Assembly: GCF_006716885.1 (NCBI RefSeq)
Contig: NZ_VFPU01000001.1
Span: 1,426,001 to 1,490,000, forward strand
Direction of reading: 5' to 3'
Length of the DNA stretch: 64,000 nucleotides
DNA from: Ornithinimicrobium humiphilum
GTDB taxonomy: Bacteria > Actinomycetota > Actinomycetes > Actinomycetales > Dermatophilaceae
How positions within the stretch are numbered: position 1 is the stretch's first letter; the number at the start of each line of letters is the position of its first letter. The notes under the pieces were generated by a model. The model ran no database searches and was not told the DNA's origin. It saw nothing but the letters and a program-made list of their open reading frames with translations. This document shows positions 28,106 through 37,336 of the stretch, in pieces. A program made the position numbers and the translations under genes.

Positions 28106-29875
28106 ATGGCGACCATCACCACTCCGCCGGCCACGGACACCAGCCCCAAGCCGGCCGCCGAGCCCGACGCCTGGGTCCGCAAGCTGGTCTCGATCCTGAC
28201 GACCACCGACCACAAGGTCATCGGCAACCTCTACTTCGTGACCACCATGGCGTGGTTCCTCGTCGGTGGCCTGATGGCGCTGGTCATCCGCGCCGAGCTG
28301 TTCACGCCCGGTCTGCAGGTCGTGACCAACCCCGACCAGTTCAACCAGCTGTTCACCATGCACGGCACGATCATGCTGCTGATGTTCGCGACGCCGCTCT
28401 TCGCGGCGTTCGCCAACGCGCTGATCCCGCTGCAGATCGGTGCGCCCGACGTGGCGTTCCCGCGCCTGAACATGCTGGCCTACTGGATGTACTTCTTCGG
28501 CAGCCTCGTGGCCGTCGGCGGCTTCCTGACGCCGAGCGGCGCGGCCTCCTTCGGCTGGTTCGCCTACCAGCCGCTGGCCGGCCCGACGCACAGCCCCGGC
28601 CTGGGCGGTGACCTGTGGGTCCTCGGGCTGGCGGTCACCGGTTTCGCGACGATCTTCGGCGCGGTCAACTTCATCACCACGATCGTCTGCATGCGCGCCC
28701 CGGGCATGACCATGTTCCGGATGCCGATCTTCACCTGGAACATCCTCGTCACCTCGATCCTGGTGCTGATGGTGTTCCCGGTCCTGGCGGCGGCCTTCTT
28801 CGGCATGGCCGCGGACCGTATCTTCGGCTGGCACATCTACGACCCGGCCCGCGGTGGCGCCATGCTGTGGCAGCACCTGTTCTGGTTCTTCGGCCACCCC
28901 GAGGTCTACATCATCGCGCTGCCGTTCTTCGGCATCATCACCGAGATCATCCCGGTCTTCAGCCGCAAGCCGCTGTTCGGCTACAAGACCCTGGTCTTCG
29001 CGACGCTGACGATCGCGGCGCTGTCGATGTCGGTGTGGGCGCACCACATGTACGCCACGGGCGCGGTGCTGCTCGAGTTCTTCGCGATCATGACGATGCT
29101 CATCGCGGTGCCCACCGGTCTGAAGTTCTTCAACTGGATCGGCACCATGTGGCGCGGCTCCGTCCGCCTCGACACCCCCATGCTGTGGGCGATCGGCTTC
29201 ATGGTCACCTTCCTCTTCGGTGGCCTGACCGGCGTCATCCTGGCCAGCCCCGCGCTGGACTTCCACGTGACCGACTCCTACTTCGTCGTGGCGCACTTCC
29301 ACTACGTGGTCTTCGGCACGGTCGTCTTCGCGATGTTCGCCGGCTTCTACTTCTGGTGGCCCAAGCTCACCGGTCACATGCTCGACGAGACCTGGGGCAA
29401 GGTGCACTTCTGGCTGCTGTTCTTCGGCTTCCACGGCACCTTCCTCATCCAGCACTGGCTGGGCGTCGTCGGCATGCCCCGTCGCTACGCCGACTACATG
29501 CCCGAGGACGGCTTCACCTGGATGAACCAGCTCTCGACGATCTCCTCCTTCGTGCTGGCGATCTCGATGCTGCCGTTCTTCTACGCCGTGTGGCGCAGCT
29601 ACCAGACGCCCAAGGTCACCGTGGACGACCCGTGGGGCTGGGGCGGCTCGCTCGAGTGGGCCACCTCGTGCCCGCCCCCGCGGCACAACTTCGAGCGCCT
29701 GCCCCGCATCCGCTCCGAGCGTCCCGCGTTCGACCTGCACCACCCAGAGATCGGCACCCTCGAGTCGCCGGAGCCGGACAAGTCCGTCGCCGAGGAGCTG
29801 CTGGGTGGTCCGGACACCGACCCGGCCGGCCAGGTCGGGACCGAGACCGGCGGCTACACCGGAGAGGAGCGCTGA
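28106..29875 (+). CDS. ctaD: Cytochrome c oxidase subunit I
   Basis: 589 residues, the heme-copper core subunit of cytochrome aa3 with twelve transmembrane helices. Seen: the low-spin heme histidine in [10 protein letters not shown], the CuB/crosslink motif [10 protein letters not shown], the K-channel and farnesyl-contact region [14 protein letters not shown] (CuB histidine pair), and the heme ligand pair in [11 protein letters not shown]. The C-terminal tail is long and acidic. Starts three bases after ctaC. Confidence 0.98.
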   Translation: MATITTPPATDTSPKPAAEPDAWVRKLVSILTTTDHKVIGNLYFVTTMAWFLVGGLMALVIRAELFTPGLQVVTNPDQFNQLFTMHGTIMLLMFATPLFAAFANALIPLQIGAPDVAFPRLNMLAYWMYFFGSLVAVGGFLTPSGAASFGWFAYQPLAGPTHSPGLGGDLWVLGLAVTGFATIFGAVNFITTIVCMRAPGMTMFRMPIFTWNILVTSILVLMVFPVLAAAFFGMAADRIFGWHIYDPARGGAMLWQHLFWFFGHPEVYIIALPFFGIITEIIPVFSRKPLFGYKTLVFATLTIAALSMSVWAHHMYATGAVLLEFFAIMTMLIAVPTGLKFFNWIGTMWRGSVRLDTPMLWAIGFMVTFLFGGLTGVILASPALDFHVTDSYFVVAHFHYVVFGTVVFAMFAGFYFWWPKLTGHMLDETWGKVHFWLLFFGFHGTFLIQHWLGVVGMPRRYADYMPEDGFTWMNQLSTISSFVLAISMLPFFYAVWRSYQTPKVTVDDPWGWGGSLEWATSCPPPRHNFERLPRIRSERPAFDLHHPEIGTLESPEPDKSVAEELLGGPDTDPAGQVGTETGGYTGEER

Positions 29876-29878
29876 GCC

Positions 29879-30280
29879 ATGCGTAACGAGACGAAGGTCT
29901 TCCTGGCCCTGGTGCCGTTCTTCATCATCGTCGGCATCATCTACTCCCAGTGGACCGACCCGACGGAGTGGGTGGGCACGGTCGCGCTCTTCCTCACCGC
30001 GGCGATGACCGCCTTCGTGGCCTGGTTCTTCTGGTTCTCCGGCCGCACGGTCGACGCCCGCCCCGAGGACGACCTCCAGGGCGAGATCGAGGACCAGACC
30101 GGTGACTACGGCCACTTCGCCCCCTACTCCTGGTGGCCGCTGTTCCTGGGCCTGTCGGTGACGGTCGCCGTGCTGGGCATCGGCGTCGGGTGGTGGCTGT
30201 TCGTCATCGCCGTGCCGTTCGTCGTCCTGTCGACCATCGGCTGGACGATGGAGTACTTCCGCGGGGAGCGCGCCGTCTGA
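29879..30280 (+). CDS. ctaF: Cytochrome c oxidase subunit IV (actinobacterial CtaF)
   Basis: 133 residues with four hydrophobic helices: FLALVPFFIIVGIIYSQW, VGTVALFLTAAMTAFVAWFF, PLFLGLSVTVAVLGIG and WLFVIAVPFVVLSTIGW. This is the small actinobacteria-specific oxidase subunit (Rv2199c). It starts three bases after ctaD and ends the operon before a very strong terminator. Function: structural stability of the aa3 oxidase. Confidence 0.93.
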   Translation: MRNETKVFLALVPFFIIVGIIYSQWTDPTEWVGTVALFLTAAMTAFVAWFFWFSGRTVDARPEDDLQGEIEDQTGDYGHFAPYSWWPLFLGLSVTVAVLGIGVGWWLFVIAVPFVVLSTIGWTMEYFRGERAV

Positions 30281-30300
30281 CGACCGCCGCACCGCGCGAC

Positions 30301-30333
30301 ACGAAGGCCCCCGGGTTTCCCGGGGGCCTTCGT
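30301..30333. terminator. Strong bidirectional terminator between ctaF and trpD
   Basis: A perfect 15-bp stem ACGAAGGCCCCCGGG, loop TTT, extended by flanking GCGCG/CGCGC pairing, between convergent genes. Confidence 0.88.
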
Positions 30334-30375
30334 CGCGCGTCGGGGGAGCAGCAGCCTCCCCGAAGGGGTATGCCG

Positions 30376-31473
30376 TCAGCCGGCGTCGCGGGTCGCGGCG
30401 ATCCAGCGGTCCACCACGGCCTGCGCGGAGCCGTCGTCGAGGGCGGCGGCCGCGCGCCGCATACCCTCCGCGACGCGCTCGTGCAGCTCGTCCTCGGAGG
30501 ACGGGTGCCCGGCGCCCTCGCCCGCTGCGAGCAGCGCCAGGGCAGTGCCGGCGTTGAGGAGCACGGCGTCGCGCACGGCGCCCGGCTCGCCGGCGAAGAG
30601 GCGGCGGGCCACCTCGGCGTTGTGGGTCGCGTCGGCGCCGCGCAGGGCGTCGACCGGGTGAAGGGTCACCCCGAGGCGGCGGGGGTCGAGGACCCACTCC
30701 GCGACGGCGCCGCACGCGTCGACCCACCAGAGCCGGGAGGTCGTGGCTGGCGTGACCTCGTCGAGGCCGTCGTCGCCCCGGAAGACCACGGCCTGGGTGC
30801 CGCGGGAGGCGAAGACACCCGCGATGAGCGGGGCCATCCGGGCGTCGGCCGAGCCGACCACGGCGTAGCGGGGCTGCGCCGGGTTGGTGAGCGGGCCGAG
30901 GAAGTTGAAGGCGGTCGCGATGCCGAGATCGCGGCGCACGACGGCGGCGTGGCGCATCGAGGGGTGGAAGACGTTGGCGAAGGCGAACGTGATGCCCGCC
31001 TCTCGCGCCACGGCGGCCACCTGGGCGGGGGAGAGGTCCAGACGGACCCCGAGCGCCTCGAGCATGTCCGCCGAGCCGGAGCGGCTCGAGGAGGCGCGGT
31101 TGCCGTGCTTGACGACGACGGCGCCGGCGGCGGCCATGACGACCGCGGACATGGAGGAGATGTTGACGGTCATGGCGCGGTCGCCACCGGTGCCGACGAT
31201 GTCGATCGTCGGGCCGTCCACCTCGAAGCGGTTGGCGTGCTCGAGCATCATCGAGGCCAGACCGGTCATCTCCTCGACGGTCTCGCCCTTGCTGCGCAGG
31301 GCGGTGAGGAAGGAGGCCAGCTGGGCCGGGGTGGCCTCGCCGGACATGACGCGGTCCATGACCCAGGCGGTGTCGCCGCTGGAGAGGTCCTCGCCGCGCA
31401 CGAGCGCCGAGAGGAGGTCCGGCCAGGTGCGGTCGTCCTGGTCGGCGGGGGAGGGAAGGCTGGTGCCGGTCAC
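30376..31473 (-). CDS. trpD: Anthranilate phosphoribosyltransferase
   Basis: 365 residues from GTG 31473. Second enzyme of tryptophan synthesis, joining anthranilate and PRPP. Motifs: [20 protein letters not shown] (PRPP site), [20 protein letters not shown] (anthranilate site), and FLGPLTNPA. Its start overlaps the stop of the receiver-like gene by four bases (GTGA), so the two are translationally coupled. Other trp genes are not here. The position between the two halves of the respiratory gene block matches Rv2192c. Confidence 0.96.
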   Translation of the reverse strand: MTGTSLPSPADQDDRTWPDLLSALVRGEDLSSGDTAWVMDRVMSGEATPAQLASFLTALRSKGETVEEMTGLASMMLEHANRFEVDGPTIDIVGTGGDRAMTVNISSMSAVVMAAAGAVVVKHGNRASSSRSGSADMLEALGVRLDLSPAQVAAVAREAGITFAFANVFHPSMRHAAVVRRDLGIATAFNFLGPLTNPAQPRYAVVGSADARMAPLIAGVFASRGTQAVVFRGDDGLDEVTPATTSRLWWVDACGAVAEWVLDPRRLGVTLHPVDALRGADATHNAEVARRLFAGEPGAVRDAVLLNAGTALALLAAGEGAGHPSSEDELHERVAEGMRRAAAALDDGSAQAVVDRWIAATRDAG

Positions 31474-31895
31474 CGGCGGGCGAGCTCGGCGACGGTGTCG
31501 GCGAGCCGCTGCGGGTCGAGGGGGCGCGGCACGGCGGCGTCGGCCAGCGACCAGGTCGCGAGCCAGCCGTCCACCGGGCGGCCGGTGAGCACCAGGACCG
31601 GCGGGCACCGGAACATCTCGTTCTTGAGCTGACGGGAGACACCCATGCCGCCGTAGGGCTGGGACTCGCCGTCGAGGATCAGCACGTCGTAGGCGCCGGT
31701 CTTGGCCTCGTCGACGGCGATCTCGGGCGTGGCCACCTCGGTCCAGCGGGAGATCACGACGTCGTCCGCCGGCGTGTCGCCGACGCCCAGGCGGACCGCG
31801 TCACGGACGGACCGGTCGTTGCTGTAGAGCAGCACCGAGATCGAGCGGGGCTCGGCGGAGGAGGACTGCTGGTCGGCGGCGGGAGTCGCGGTCAT
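31470..31895 (-). CDS. Receiver-like (response regulator-fold) single-domain protein
   Basis: 141 residues from ATG 31895. After a disordered Ser/Ala/Gln N-terminus, a CheY-like fold: [16 protein letters not shown], a central [20 protein letters not shown] with the usual phosphorylatable Asp position, [10 protein letters not shown], and [15 protein letters not shown]. The N-terminal acidic pair is reduced and the conserved Lys of the KP motif is Arg, so it may not be phosphorylated normally. There is no output domain. Coupled to trpD by a four-base overlap and divergent from ctaE. Its function is unknown; a regulatory role for either neighbour is inference. Confidence 0.75.
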   Translation of the reverse strand: MTATPAADQQSSSAEPRSISVLLYSNDRSVRDAVRLGVGDTPADDVVISRWTEVATPEIAVDEAKTGAYDVLILDGESQPYGGMGVSRQLKNEMFRCPPVLVLTGRPVDGWLATWSLADAAVPRPLDPQRLADTVAELARR

Positions 31896-31902
31896 GCGCA
31901 CG

Positions 31903-31908
31903 ATGGTA
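31903..31908 (-). promoter_or_regulatory. Leaderless -10 box for the receiver-like gene and trpD
   Basis: TACCAT on the minus strand, seven bases before ATG 31895. Confidence 0.5.
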
Positions 31909-31986
31909 GCGAGCCTTTCCGGGCTCGGAGGACCGCGGGTCACGGCGCGCTGCGTGGGGGGTCGCACGTCTGGGACCGGCGTGGTC

Positions 31987-31992
31987 CATAAT
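31987..31992 (+). promoter_or_regulatory. Leaderless -10 box for ctaE-qcrCAB
   Basis: CATAAT, one base from the consensus TATAAT, six bases before GTG 31999. Confidence 0.5.
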
Positions 31993-31998
31993 GACCGG

Positions 31999-32676
31999 GT
32001 GGCGACGACACCTGCAGCAACGATGACCGACGCGGATCGGTTCCACGCGACCATGCACGGGCCTGCGACCCGGCCCAACATGACCGCCGTGGGCACCATG
32101 GTCTGGCTCTCCAGCGAGATCATGTTCTTCGCCGGCCTCTTCGCGATGTACTTCACGATCCGGGCGGTCTCTCCCGACCTCTGGGCCGAGCGCACGGACT
32201 ACCTGGACGTGACGTTCGCCTCCATCAACACCACGATCCTGGTCATCTCCTCGGTGTGGTGCCAGTTCGGGGTGTGGAAGGCCGAGCGCGGCATCCCGTC
32301 GCGCACGGGCCGCCTGTGGCAGATCGGCAACCCGCTGGGCGCGAACGGCTGGGGCATGCGCGAGTGGTACATCCTCACCTACGTCTTCGGCGCCACCTTC
32401 ATCGCCGGCCAGGTCTGGGAGTACGCCACGCTCACCAGCGAGGGCCTGACGCCCACGGCCGACTCCTACGGCTCGGTGTTCTACATCACCACCGGCTTCC
32501 ACGGCCTGCACGTGACCGGCGGCCTGCTCGCCTTCCTGCTCATCGTCGCGCGCAGCTACGTGGCCAAGCGCTACACGCACGCCCAGGCCACCGGAGCGGT
32601 CGTGACCTCCTACTACTGGCACTTCGTGGACGTCGTGTGGATCGCGCTGTTCTTCGTGATCTACGTGCTCCGGTGA
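31999..32676 (+). CDS. ctaE: Cytochrome c oxidase subunit III
   Basis: 225 residues from GTG 31999, chosen because CATAAT lies six bases upstream; an ATG at 32023 is the alternative. Five transmembrane helices. Family blocks: [50 protein letters not shown] and [15 protein letters not shown]. First gene of ctaE-qcrC-qcrA-qcrB, coding for the oxidase-reductase junction of the supercomplex. Confidence 0.95.
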   Translation: MATTPAATMTDADRFHATMHGPATRPNMTAVGTMVWLSSEIMFFAGLFAMYFTIRAVSPDLWAERTDYLDVTFASINTTILVISSVWCQFGVWKAERGIPSRTGRLWQIGNPLGANGWGMREWYILTYVFGATFIAGQVWEYATLTSEGLTPTADSYGSVFYITTGFHGLHVTGGLLAFLLIVARSYVAKRYTHAQATGAVVTSYYWHFVDVVWIALFFVIYVLR

Positions 32677-32751
32677 CCGGCGATGCGCCCCTCCGCAGCG
32701 GCCGACGACGGCCAACCCGACAGCCCTGACCACCCCCGGAAGGACCGACGA

Positions 32752-33558
32752 GTGACCTCCCTCGCCGCACTGCGCCGCAGCCCGATCGCGCTGCTGGTCG
32801 TGCTGCTCCTGGGCCTGACCTTCACCGGCACGGCCTACGCCGCCCTCCAGCCCAGCGCCCCAGCGAACGACGTCGTGACCGCGGCGACCCAGGCCGAGGA
32901 CGTCGAGGAGGGTCGCAAGCTCTTCCTCGCCAACTGCGCCACCTGCCACGGCACCAACGCCGAGGGCGTGGAGACCGTCGGTCCGTCCCTGCACGGTGTC
33001 GGCGCGGCGGCCGTCCACTTCCAGGTCGCCACCGGCCGTATGCCGCTGCCGGACCCGGACGTGCAGGCCCACCGCAACGACCGCCAGGTGAAGTTCACCG
33101 AGCGCCAGATCGAGCAGATGGCGGCCTATGTCGCCTCCCTGGCGCCGGGCCCGGGGCGTCCTTCCGACGAGTACCTCGACCTGGAGGGCGCCGACATCGC
33201 CGCCGGCGGTGCGGCCTACCGCACCAACTGCGCCATGTGCCACAACTCCTCGGGCTCCGGCGGTGCGCTGACCCGCGGCAAGTTCGCCCCGACCCTCATG
33301 GGCGTCGAGAAGGAGCACATCTACGAGGCGATGGTGACCGGCCCGCAGGCCATGCCGGTCTTCAACGACCAGAACCTCACGCCGCAGGAGAAGGAGAACA
33401 TCATCGCGTTCCTCAAGTTCATCGAGGAGGGTGGGAACGAGCACGGCGGCGCCGGCATCGGCAACGTCGGCCCCGCCGGCGACGCGCTCTTCATCTGGAC
33501 CATCGGCATCGGCACCATGATCGCCCTGGCGGTCTGGATCGGACGGAAGGCAGCCTGA
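32752..33558 (+). CDS. qcrC: Diheme cytochrome c subunit of menaquinol reductase
   Basis: 268 residues from GTG 32752 with GGAAGGA seven bases upstream. An N-terminal hydrophobic helix is followed by two class I cytochrome c domains with heme motifs CATCH (C62, C65, H66) and CAMCH (C160, C163, H164), then a C-terminal membrane anchor (about 240-262). In actinobacteria this subunit replaces soluble cytochrome c by wiring QcrB/QcrA directly to the CuA centre of CtaC. Confidence 0.97.
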   Translation: MTSLAALRRSPIALLVVLLLGLTFTGTAYAALQPSAPANDVVTAATQAEDVEEGRKLFLANCATCHGTNAEGVETVGPSLHGVGAAAVHFQVATGRMPLPDPDVQAHRNDRQVKFTERQIEQMAAYVASLAPGPGRPSDEYLDLEGADIAAGGAAYRTNCAMCHNSSGSGGALTRGKFAPTLMGVEKEHIYEAMVTGPQAMPVFNDQNLTPQEKENIIAFLKFIEEGGNEHGGAGIGNVGPAGDALFIWTIGIGTMIALAVWIGRKAA

Positions 33559-33559
33559 G

Positions 33560-34630
33560 GTGAGCACCACTGACCACACCCCGGCCGTCGTCGACTCGAC
33601 GCCCGACCGGTTCCCCAACCCCGGCCTGCCGCCGCACCGTCCGCGTCGCGCGGACGTCGACGAGCGCGCCGCCCGCCGCGCCACGCTGCAGGTCGTGACG
33701 ATGTTCACGCTGTCGGCGCTCGGCTCGATCGCTTTCCTCGTCGCCTACTACGTCATCGACCCGCAGACGCGGGGGACGATCATCGGCATCGGGCGGATCA
33801 ACCTCTTCCACGCCGTCCTCGGCGTGACCATGGGGATCTCCCTGCTGGGCATCGGCCTGGGCGCGGTGCACTGGGCCAGGACCCTCATGCCCGACGAGGA
33901 GGTCTCCGAGGACCGCCACCCGCCGGCTGCCAGCGAGGAGGACAAGCAGGCGGTCGCCCGTCAGCTGTCCCACGGCTGGCGAGGCTCGCAGCTCAACCGT
34001 CGCAGCGCGATCCTCGGCTCCGCCGGTGGCGCCCTCGGCCTCTTCGCCCTCCCGCTGGTCGTGCCGGTCCTGGCCGGCCTGGGCCCGCGTCCGCGCGGCG
34101 AGCTCTACGAGACCAACTGGCAGAGCGGCATGCGCCTGATGATCGACCCGTCCGGCGCCCCCATCCGGGCCGCGGACGTCACCCAGGGCTCCGTCTTCCA
34201 CGTGATGCCCGAGGGCTTCGTGGGTGCGGCGGCGCACGAGCTCGACCCCGAGGAGATGATGATCTCCAAGGGCAAGGACCAGATCATCCTGGTGCGCCTG
34301 GACCCGGCCAAGATCAAGAGCCAGAAGCAGCGCGACTGGGGTGTCGACGGCATCGTCGCCTACTCCAAGGTCTGCACCCACGTGGGCTGCCCCGTGGCGC
34401 TCTACGAGCAGAACACCCACCACCTGCTCTGCCCGTGCCACCAGTCCACCTTCGACATGACCGACGACTGCAAGGTCATCTTCGGTCCGGCGAAGCGGCC
34501 GCTGCCGCAGCTGCCCATCACCGTTGACGACGAGGGTTACATCGTCGCCGCGGACGGCTTCCGGGAGCCCGTCGGCCCGAGCTTCTTCGAGCGCAACCGT
34601 CCCGGCCTGCTGAAGGGAGATGACGCATGA
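33560..34630 (+). CDS. qcrA: Rieske iron-sulfur subunit of menaquinol reductase
   Basis: 356 residues from GTG 33560, one base after the qcrC stop. Three transmembrane helices (about 50-66, 81-104, 149-174), as usual in actinobacteria, where ordinary Rieske proteins have one. The 2Fe-2S ligands are C272 and H274 (CTHVGC) and C291 and H294 (CPCH), with the C277-C293 disulfide pair. The third helix follows an RRS segment typical of partial Tat insertion. Overlaps qcrB by four bases. Confidence 0.97.
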   Translation: MSTTDHTPAVVDSTPDRFPNPGLPPHRPRRADVDERAARRATLQVVTMFTLSALGSIAFLVAYYVIDPQTRGTIIGIGRINLFHAVLGVTMGISLLGIGLGAVHWARTLMPDEEVSEDRHPPAASEEDKQAVARQLSHGWRGSQLNRRSAILGSAGGALGLFALPLVVPVLAGLGPRPRGELYETNWQSGMRLMIDPSGAPIRAADVTQGSVFHVMPEGFVGAAAHELDPEEMMISKGKDQIILVRLDPAKIKSQKQRDWGVDGIVAYSKVCTHVGCPVALYEQNTHHLLCPCHQSTFDMTDDCKVIFGPAKRPLPQLPITVDDEGYIVAADGFREPVGPSFFERNRPGLLKGDDA

Positions 34631-36456
34631 GCACCACCCGTCATGTGCCGCAGGGTGCCGACTCGGTGCGCGCCGGCGACTCGGTGGCCTCGGCGCCCCC
34701 GCCGCCGGCGTGGTCCGCGGACCAGGGGTCGGCCGACGCCAAGTTCCCCAAGGCCCTCGGGCCGATCGACGAGCGCACCGGCCTGGTCAAGGCGATGCGC
34801 TTCGGTCTGGGCAAGGTGTTCCCCGACCACTGGAGCTTCCTGCTCGGCGAGATCGCCATGTACTCCATGGTCATCTGCCTCATCACCGGCACCTTCCTGA
34901 CCTTCTGGTTCGTGCCGAGCATGGGTCACGTCGTCTACGACGGCTCCTTCGTCCCGCTCAAGGGCGTCGCGATGTCGGAGGCCTACGCCTCGACGCTGGA
35001 CATCAGCTTCGAGGTCAAGGGTGGCCTGCTGATGCGTCAGCTGCACCACTGGGCCGCGCTCTTCTTCATCGTCGGCCTGGCCCTGCACGCCGCGCGCGTC
35101 TTCTTCACCGGCGCGTTCCGCAAGCCGCGCGAGGTCAACTGGATCATCGGCGTCGTCCTGGCGCTGCTGGCCATCGTCGAGGGCTTCGCCGGCTACTCCC
35201 TGCCGGACGACCTGCTCTCGGGCACCGGCATCCGGGCGATGAACGGCTTCATGATGTCGGCGCCGGTCATCGGCACCTGGATGACGTTCTTCATCTTCGG
35301 CGGCGAGTTCCCGGGCGAGGCGATCATCCCGCGCCTGTTCATCGCGCACGTGCTGCTGCTCCCGGCCATCCTCGTCGGCCTCTTCGTGGCCCACCTGGCG
35401 CTGGTCGTCATCCACAAGCACACCCAGTTCCCCGGCCCGGGCCGGACCAACGACAACGTCGTGGGCTTCCCGGTCATGCCGGTGTACGCCGCGAAGGCCG
35501 GTGGCTTCTTCTTCGTGGTCTTCGGCGTCACCGCCCTGGTCTCCGCCCTCGTCCAGATCAACCCGGTGTGGGTGTTCGGCCCGTACGACCCGACGCAGGT
35601 CACGGCGGGCTCGCAGCCGGACTTCTACATGTGGTTCTCCGACGGCGCGCTGCGTCTGCTGCCGGGCTGGCTGGAGTTCACCATCTTCGACACCGTGTGG
35701 AGCTTCAACATCTTCCTCGGGTCGCTGCTGCTGCTCCCGCTGGTGTTCATCATCATGGGCGCCTACCCGTTCATCGAGGCCTGGGCGACCGGCGACCGCC
35801 GCGAGCACCACCTCCTGGACCGCCCGCGCAACGCCCCGGTCCGCACGGCCGTCGGCCTGGCCGCGATCTCGATGTACTTGGTGCTGGCCCTGGCCACCAT
35901 CAACGACATCCTGGCGATCAAGCTGCAGCTGTCGATCAACGACATCACGATCGTCTTCCGGGTGGCCTTCTTCGTCCTGCCGGTCATCGTCTTCTTCGTG
36001 GTCAAGCGGCTCTGCCTGTCGCTGCAGCGACACGACCGCGAGAAGGTGCTGCACGGCCGCGAGACCGGTCGCATCGTCCGCACGCCGGAGGGTCGCTTCT
36101 TCGAGGTCCACGAGCCGCTCGACGAGTTCGAGCGCTGGGAGCTGGTCAACCACGAGACCCCGCGTCCGCTCGAGCTCCTCGAGGGTGAGGTCGACGAGCA
36201 CGGCGTGCGTCGCCCGGCGGTCCCCGCCGGCCGCCTGCGCCGCGCCCTGTCGAACTTCTTCTACAAGGACGCCATCCCGACCGTCACACCGGCCGAGCTC
36301 GCCGCCGCCCACCACCACGGTGAGCACGACGCGCTCGACTCGCCCGAGGCCGCCGCGGCCATCGCGCAGCACGGTGAGGGCGTCTCCGACATCCCGGGCG
36401 CCGGGGTGTCCGGGCACGTCGAGGACGACAACGTCGGGGCGGCCCGCGATTCCTGA
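34627..36456 (+). CDS. qcrB: Cytochrome b subunit of menaquinol reductase
   Basis: 609 residues from ATG 34627 (ATGA overlap with qcrA). Cytochrome b core of about eight helices with heme-ligand histidines in MRQLHHWAALFFIVGLALHA and in the helix LFIAHVLLLPAILVGLFVAH. The Qo-site segment FPGEAIIPRLF carries PGE, where other bc1 complexes have PEW. The C-terminal cytoplasmic extension of about 150 residues, ending His-rich (AAHHHGEHDAL), is common in actinobacteria. Ends at a strong terminator. Confidence 0.97.
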   Translation: MSTTRHVPQGADSVRAGDSVASAPPPPAWSADQGSADAKFPKALGPIDERTGLVKAMRFGLGKVFPDHWSFLLGEIAMYSMVICLITGTFLTFWFVPSMGHVVYDGSFVPLKGVAMSEAYASTLDISFEVKGGLLMRQLHHWAALFFIVGLALHAARVFFTGAFRKPREVNWIIGVVLALLAIVEGFAGYSLPDDLLSGTGIRAMNGFMMSAPVIGTWMTFFIFGGEFPGEAIIPRLFIAHVLLLPAILVGLFVAHLALVVIHKHTQFPGPGRTNDNVVGFPVMPVYAAKAGGFFFVVFGVTALVSALVQINPVWVFGPYDPTQVTAGSQPDFYMWFSDGALRLLPGWLEFTIFDTVWSFNIFLGSLLLLPLVFIIMGAYPFIEAWATGDRREHHLLDRPRNAPVRTAVGLAAISMYLVLALATINDILAIKLQLSINDITIVFRVAFFVLPVIVFFVVKRLCLSLQRHDREKVLHGRETGRIVRTPEGRFFEVHEPLDEFERWELVNHETPRPLELLEGEVDEHGVRRPAVPAGRLRRALSNFFYKDAIPTVTPAELAAAHHHGEHDALDSPEAAAAIAQHGEGVSDIPGAGVSGHVEDDNVGAARDS

Positions 36457-36474
36457 GCCGCACCAGCACGACGA

Positions 36475-36506
36475 GCGCCCCGTCCCTCAGCAGGGGGACG
36501 GGGCGC
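36475..36506 (+). terminator. Terminator after qcrB
   Basis: A perfect 12-bp stem GCGCCCCGTCCC with an eight-base loop. It lies upstream of the metallopeptidase start. Confidence 0.78.
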
Positions 36507-36607
36507 CGTCGTCCGACGACCATCAGGCTCACGGGACGGCGCCCGGCCCTGACGAGCACCGTCACGGCGAGGGCCACCCGTCTGGCGAGGACGAGCCCGT
36601 GCTGGAG

Positions 36608-36949
36608 ATGTCTCGCGAGGAGTTCGAGATCGCGGTCGGCGACGCCCTCGACCTCGTGCCCGAGCAGCTCATGGACCAGCTCGACAACGTCGTCTTCCTC
36701 GTGGAGGACGAGCCCCCGGACGACGATCCCGAGCTGCTGGGCGTCTACGACGGGGTGCCGCTGACCGAGCGCGACCAGATGTGGGGCGGGCAGCTGCCCG
36801 ACCGCATCACGATCTTCCGCGGCCCGCTGGTGCGCATGTGCGTCGACCGCGAGGAGCTGCTCGACGAGATCGCGATCACCGTCGTGCACGAGATCGCCCA
36901 CCACTTCGGCATCGACGACGACACGCTGCACGAGCTCGGGTGGGGCTGA
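36608..36949 (+). CDS. Minimal zincin metallopeptidase-family protein
   Basis: 113 residues from ATG 36608 (MSREEFEIAVGDALDLVPEQ); GTG 36599 is an alternative. It contains HEIAHHFG (HExxH metal site, near residues 97-104) with a following acidic residue in DDDTLHELGW, fitting the small PF06262 zincin-like family. The pre-motif sequence LPDRITIFRGPLVRMC is also a family block. Upstream codons in frame are His/Gly/Glu-rich but lack a start codon, and the qcrB terminator lies there. Physiological substrate unknown. Confidence 0.85.
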   Translation: MSREEFEIAVGDALDLVPEQLMDQLDNVVFLVEDEPPDDDPELLGVYDGVPLTERDQMWGGQLPDRITIFRGPLVRMCVDREELLDEIAITVVHEIAHHFGIDDDTLHELGWG

Positions 36950-37040
36950 GTGCGGCCTGCGGGCCGGCCGCCCCAGGGTCCGCGGGCGCCGGCCCGACCG
37001 GTCGCCCCGAGCAGCCGCGCGCAGCGGTCGTGCGCCCCGC

Positions 37041-37046
37041 TAGAGT
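37041..37046 (+). promoter_or_regulatory. Leaderless -10 box for the RAM-domain gene
   Basis: TAGAGT seven bases before GTG 37054. Confidence 0.55.
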
Positions 37047-37053
37047 GACGGGC

Positions 37054-37335
37054 GTGATCTCAGCCATCGTCTTGATCAAGGTCGAAGTAGCACGCATCCC
37101 CGAGGCGGCGCAGCAGATCGCCGAGATCAACGGGGTCCGCGAGGTCTACTCGGTGACCGGTGACGTCGACCTCGTGGCGGTCGTGCAGGTGAGCCGGCAC
37201 GAGGACTTCCACGACGTCATCGCCGACCGGCTCAACAAGGTGCCCGGCGTGCTGGAGACCAACACCCACATCGCCTTCCGCACCTACTCCGAGGAAGACC
37301 TCGAGGCAGGTTTCGACCTCGGCCTGGACGGCTGA
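37054..37335 (+). CDS. Standalone Lrp/AsnC ligand-binding (RAM) domain protein
   Basis: 93 residues consisting only of the ferredoxin-fold RAM domain (VREVYSVTGDVDLVAVVQVS and VPGVLETNTHIAFRTYSEED) with no helix-turn-helix. Such proteins oligomerise and bind amino acids, and may modulate full-length Lrp proteins. Start is leaderless (TAGAGT). Convergent with the exonuclease gene one base away. Confidence 0.88.
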   Translation: MISAIVLIKVEVARIPEAAQQIAEINGVREVYSVTGDVDLVAVVQVSRHEDFHDVIADRLNKVPGVLETNTHIAFRTYSEEDLEAGFDLGLDG

Positions 37336-37336
37336 G

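Noticed and set aside
36441..36607. His-rich N-terminal extension of the metallopeptidase
   Set aside because: No start codon exists in that frame before 36599, and the qcrB terminator occupies the region.
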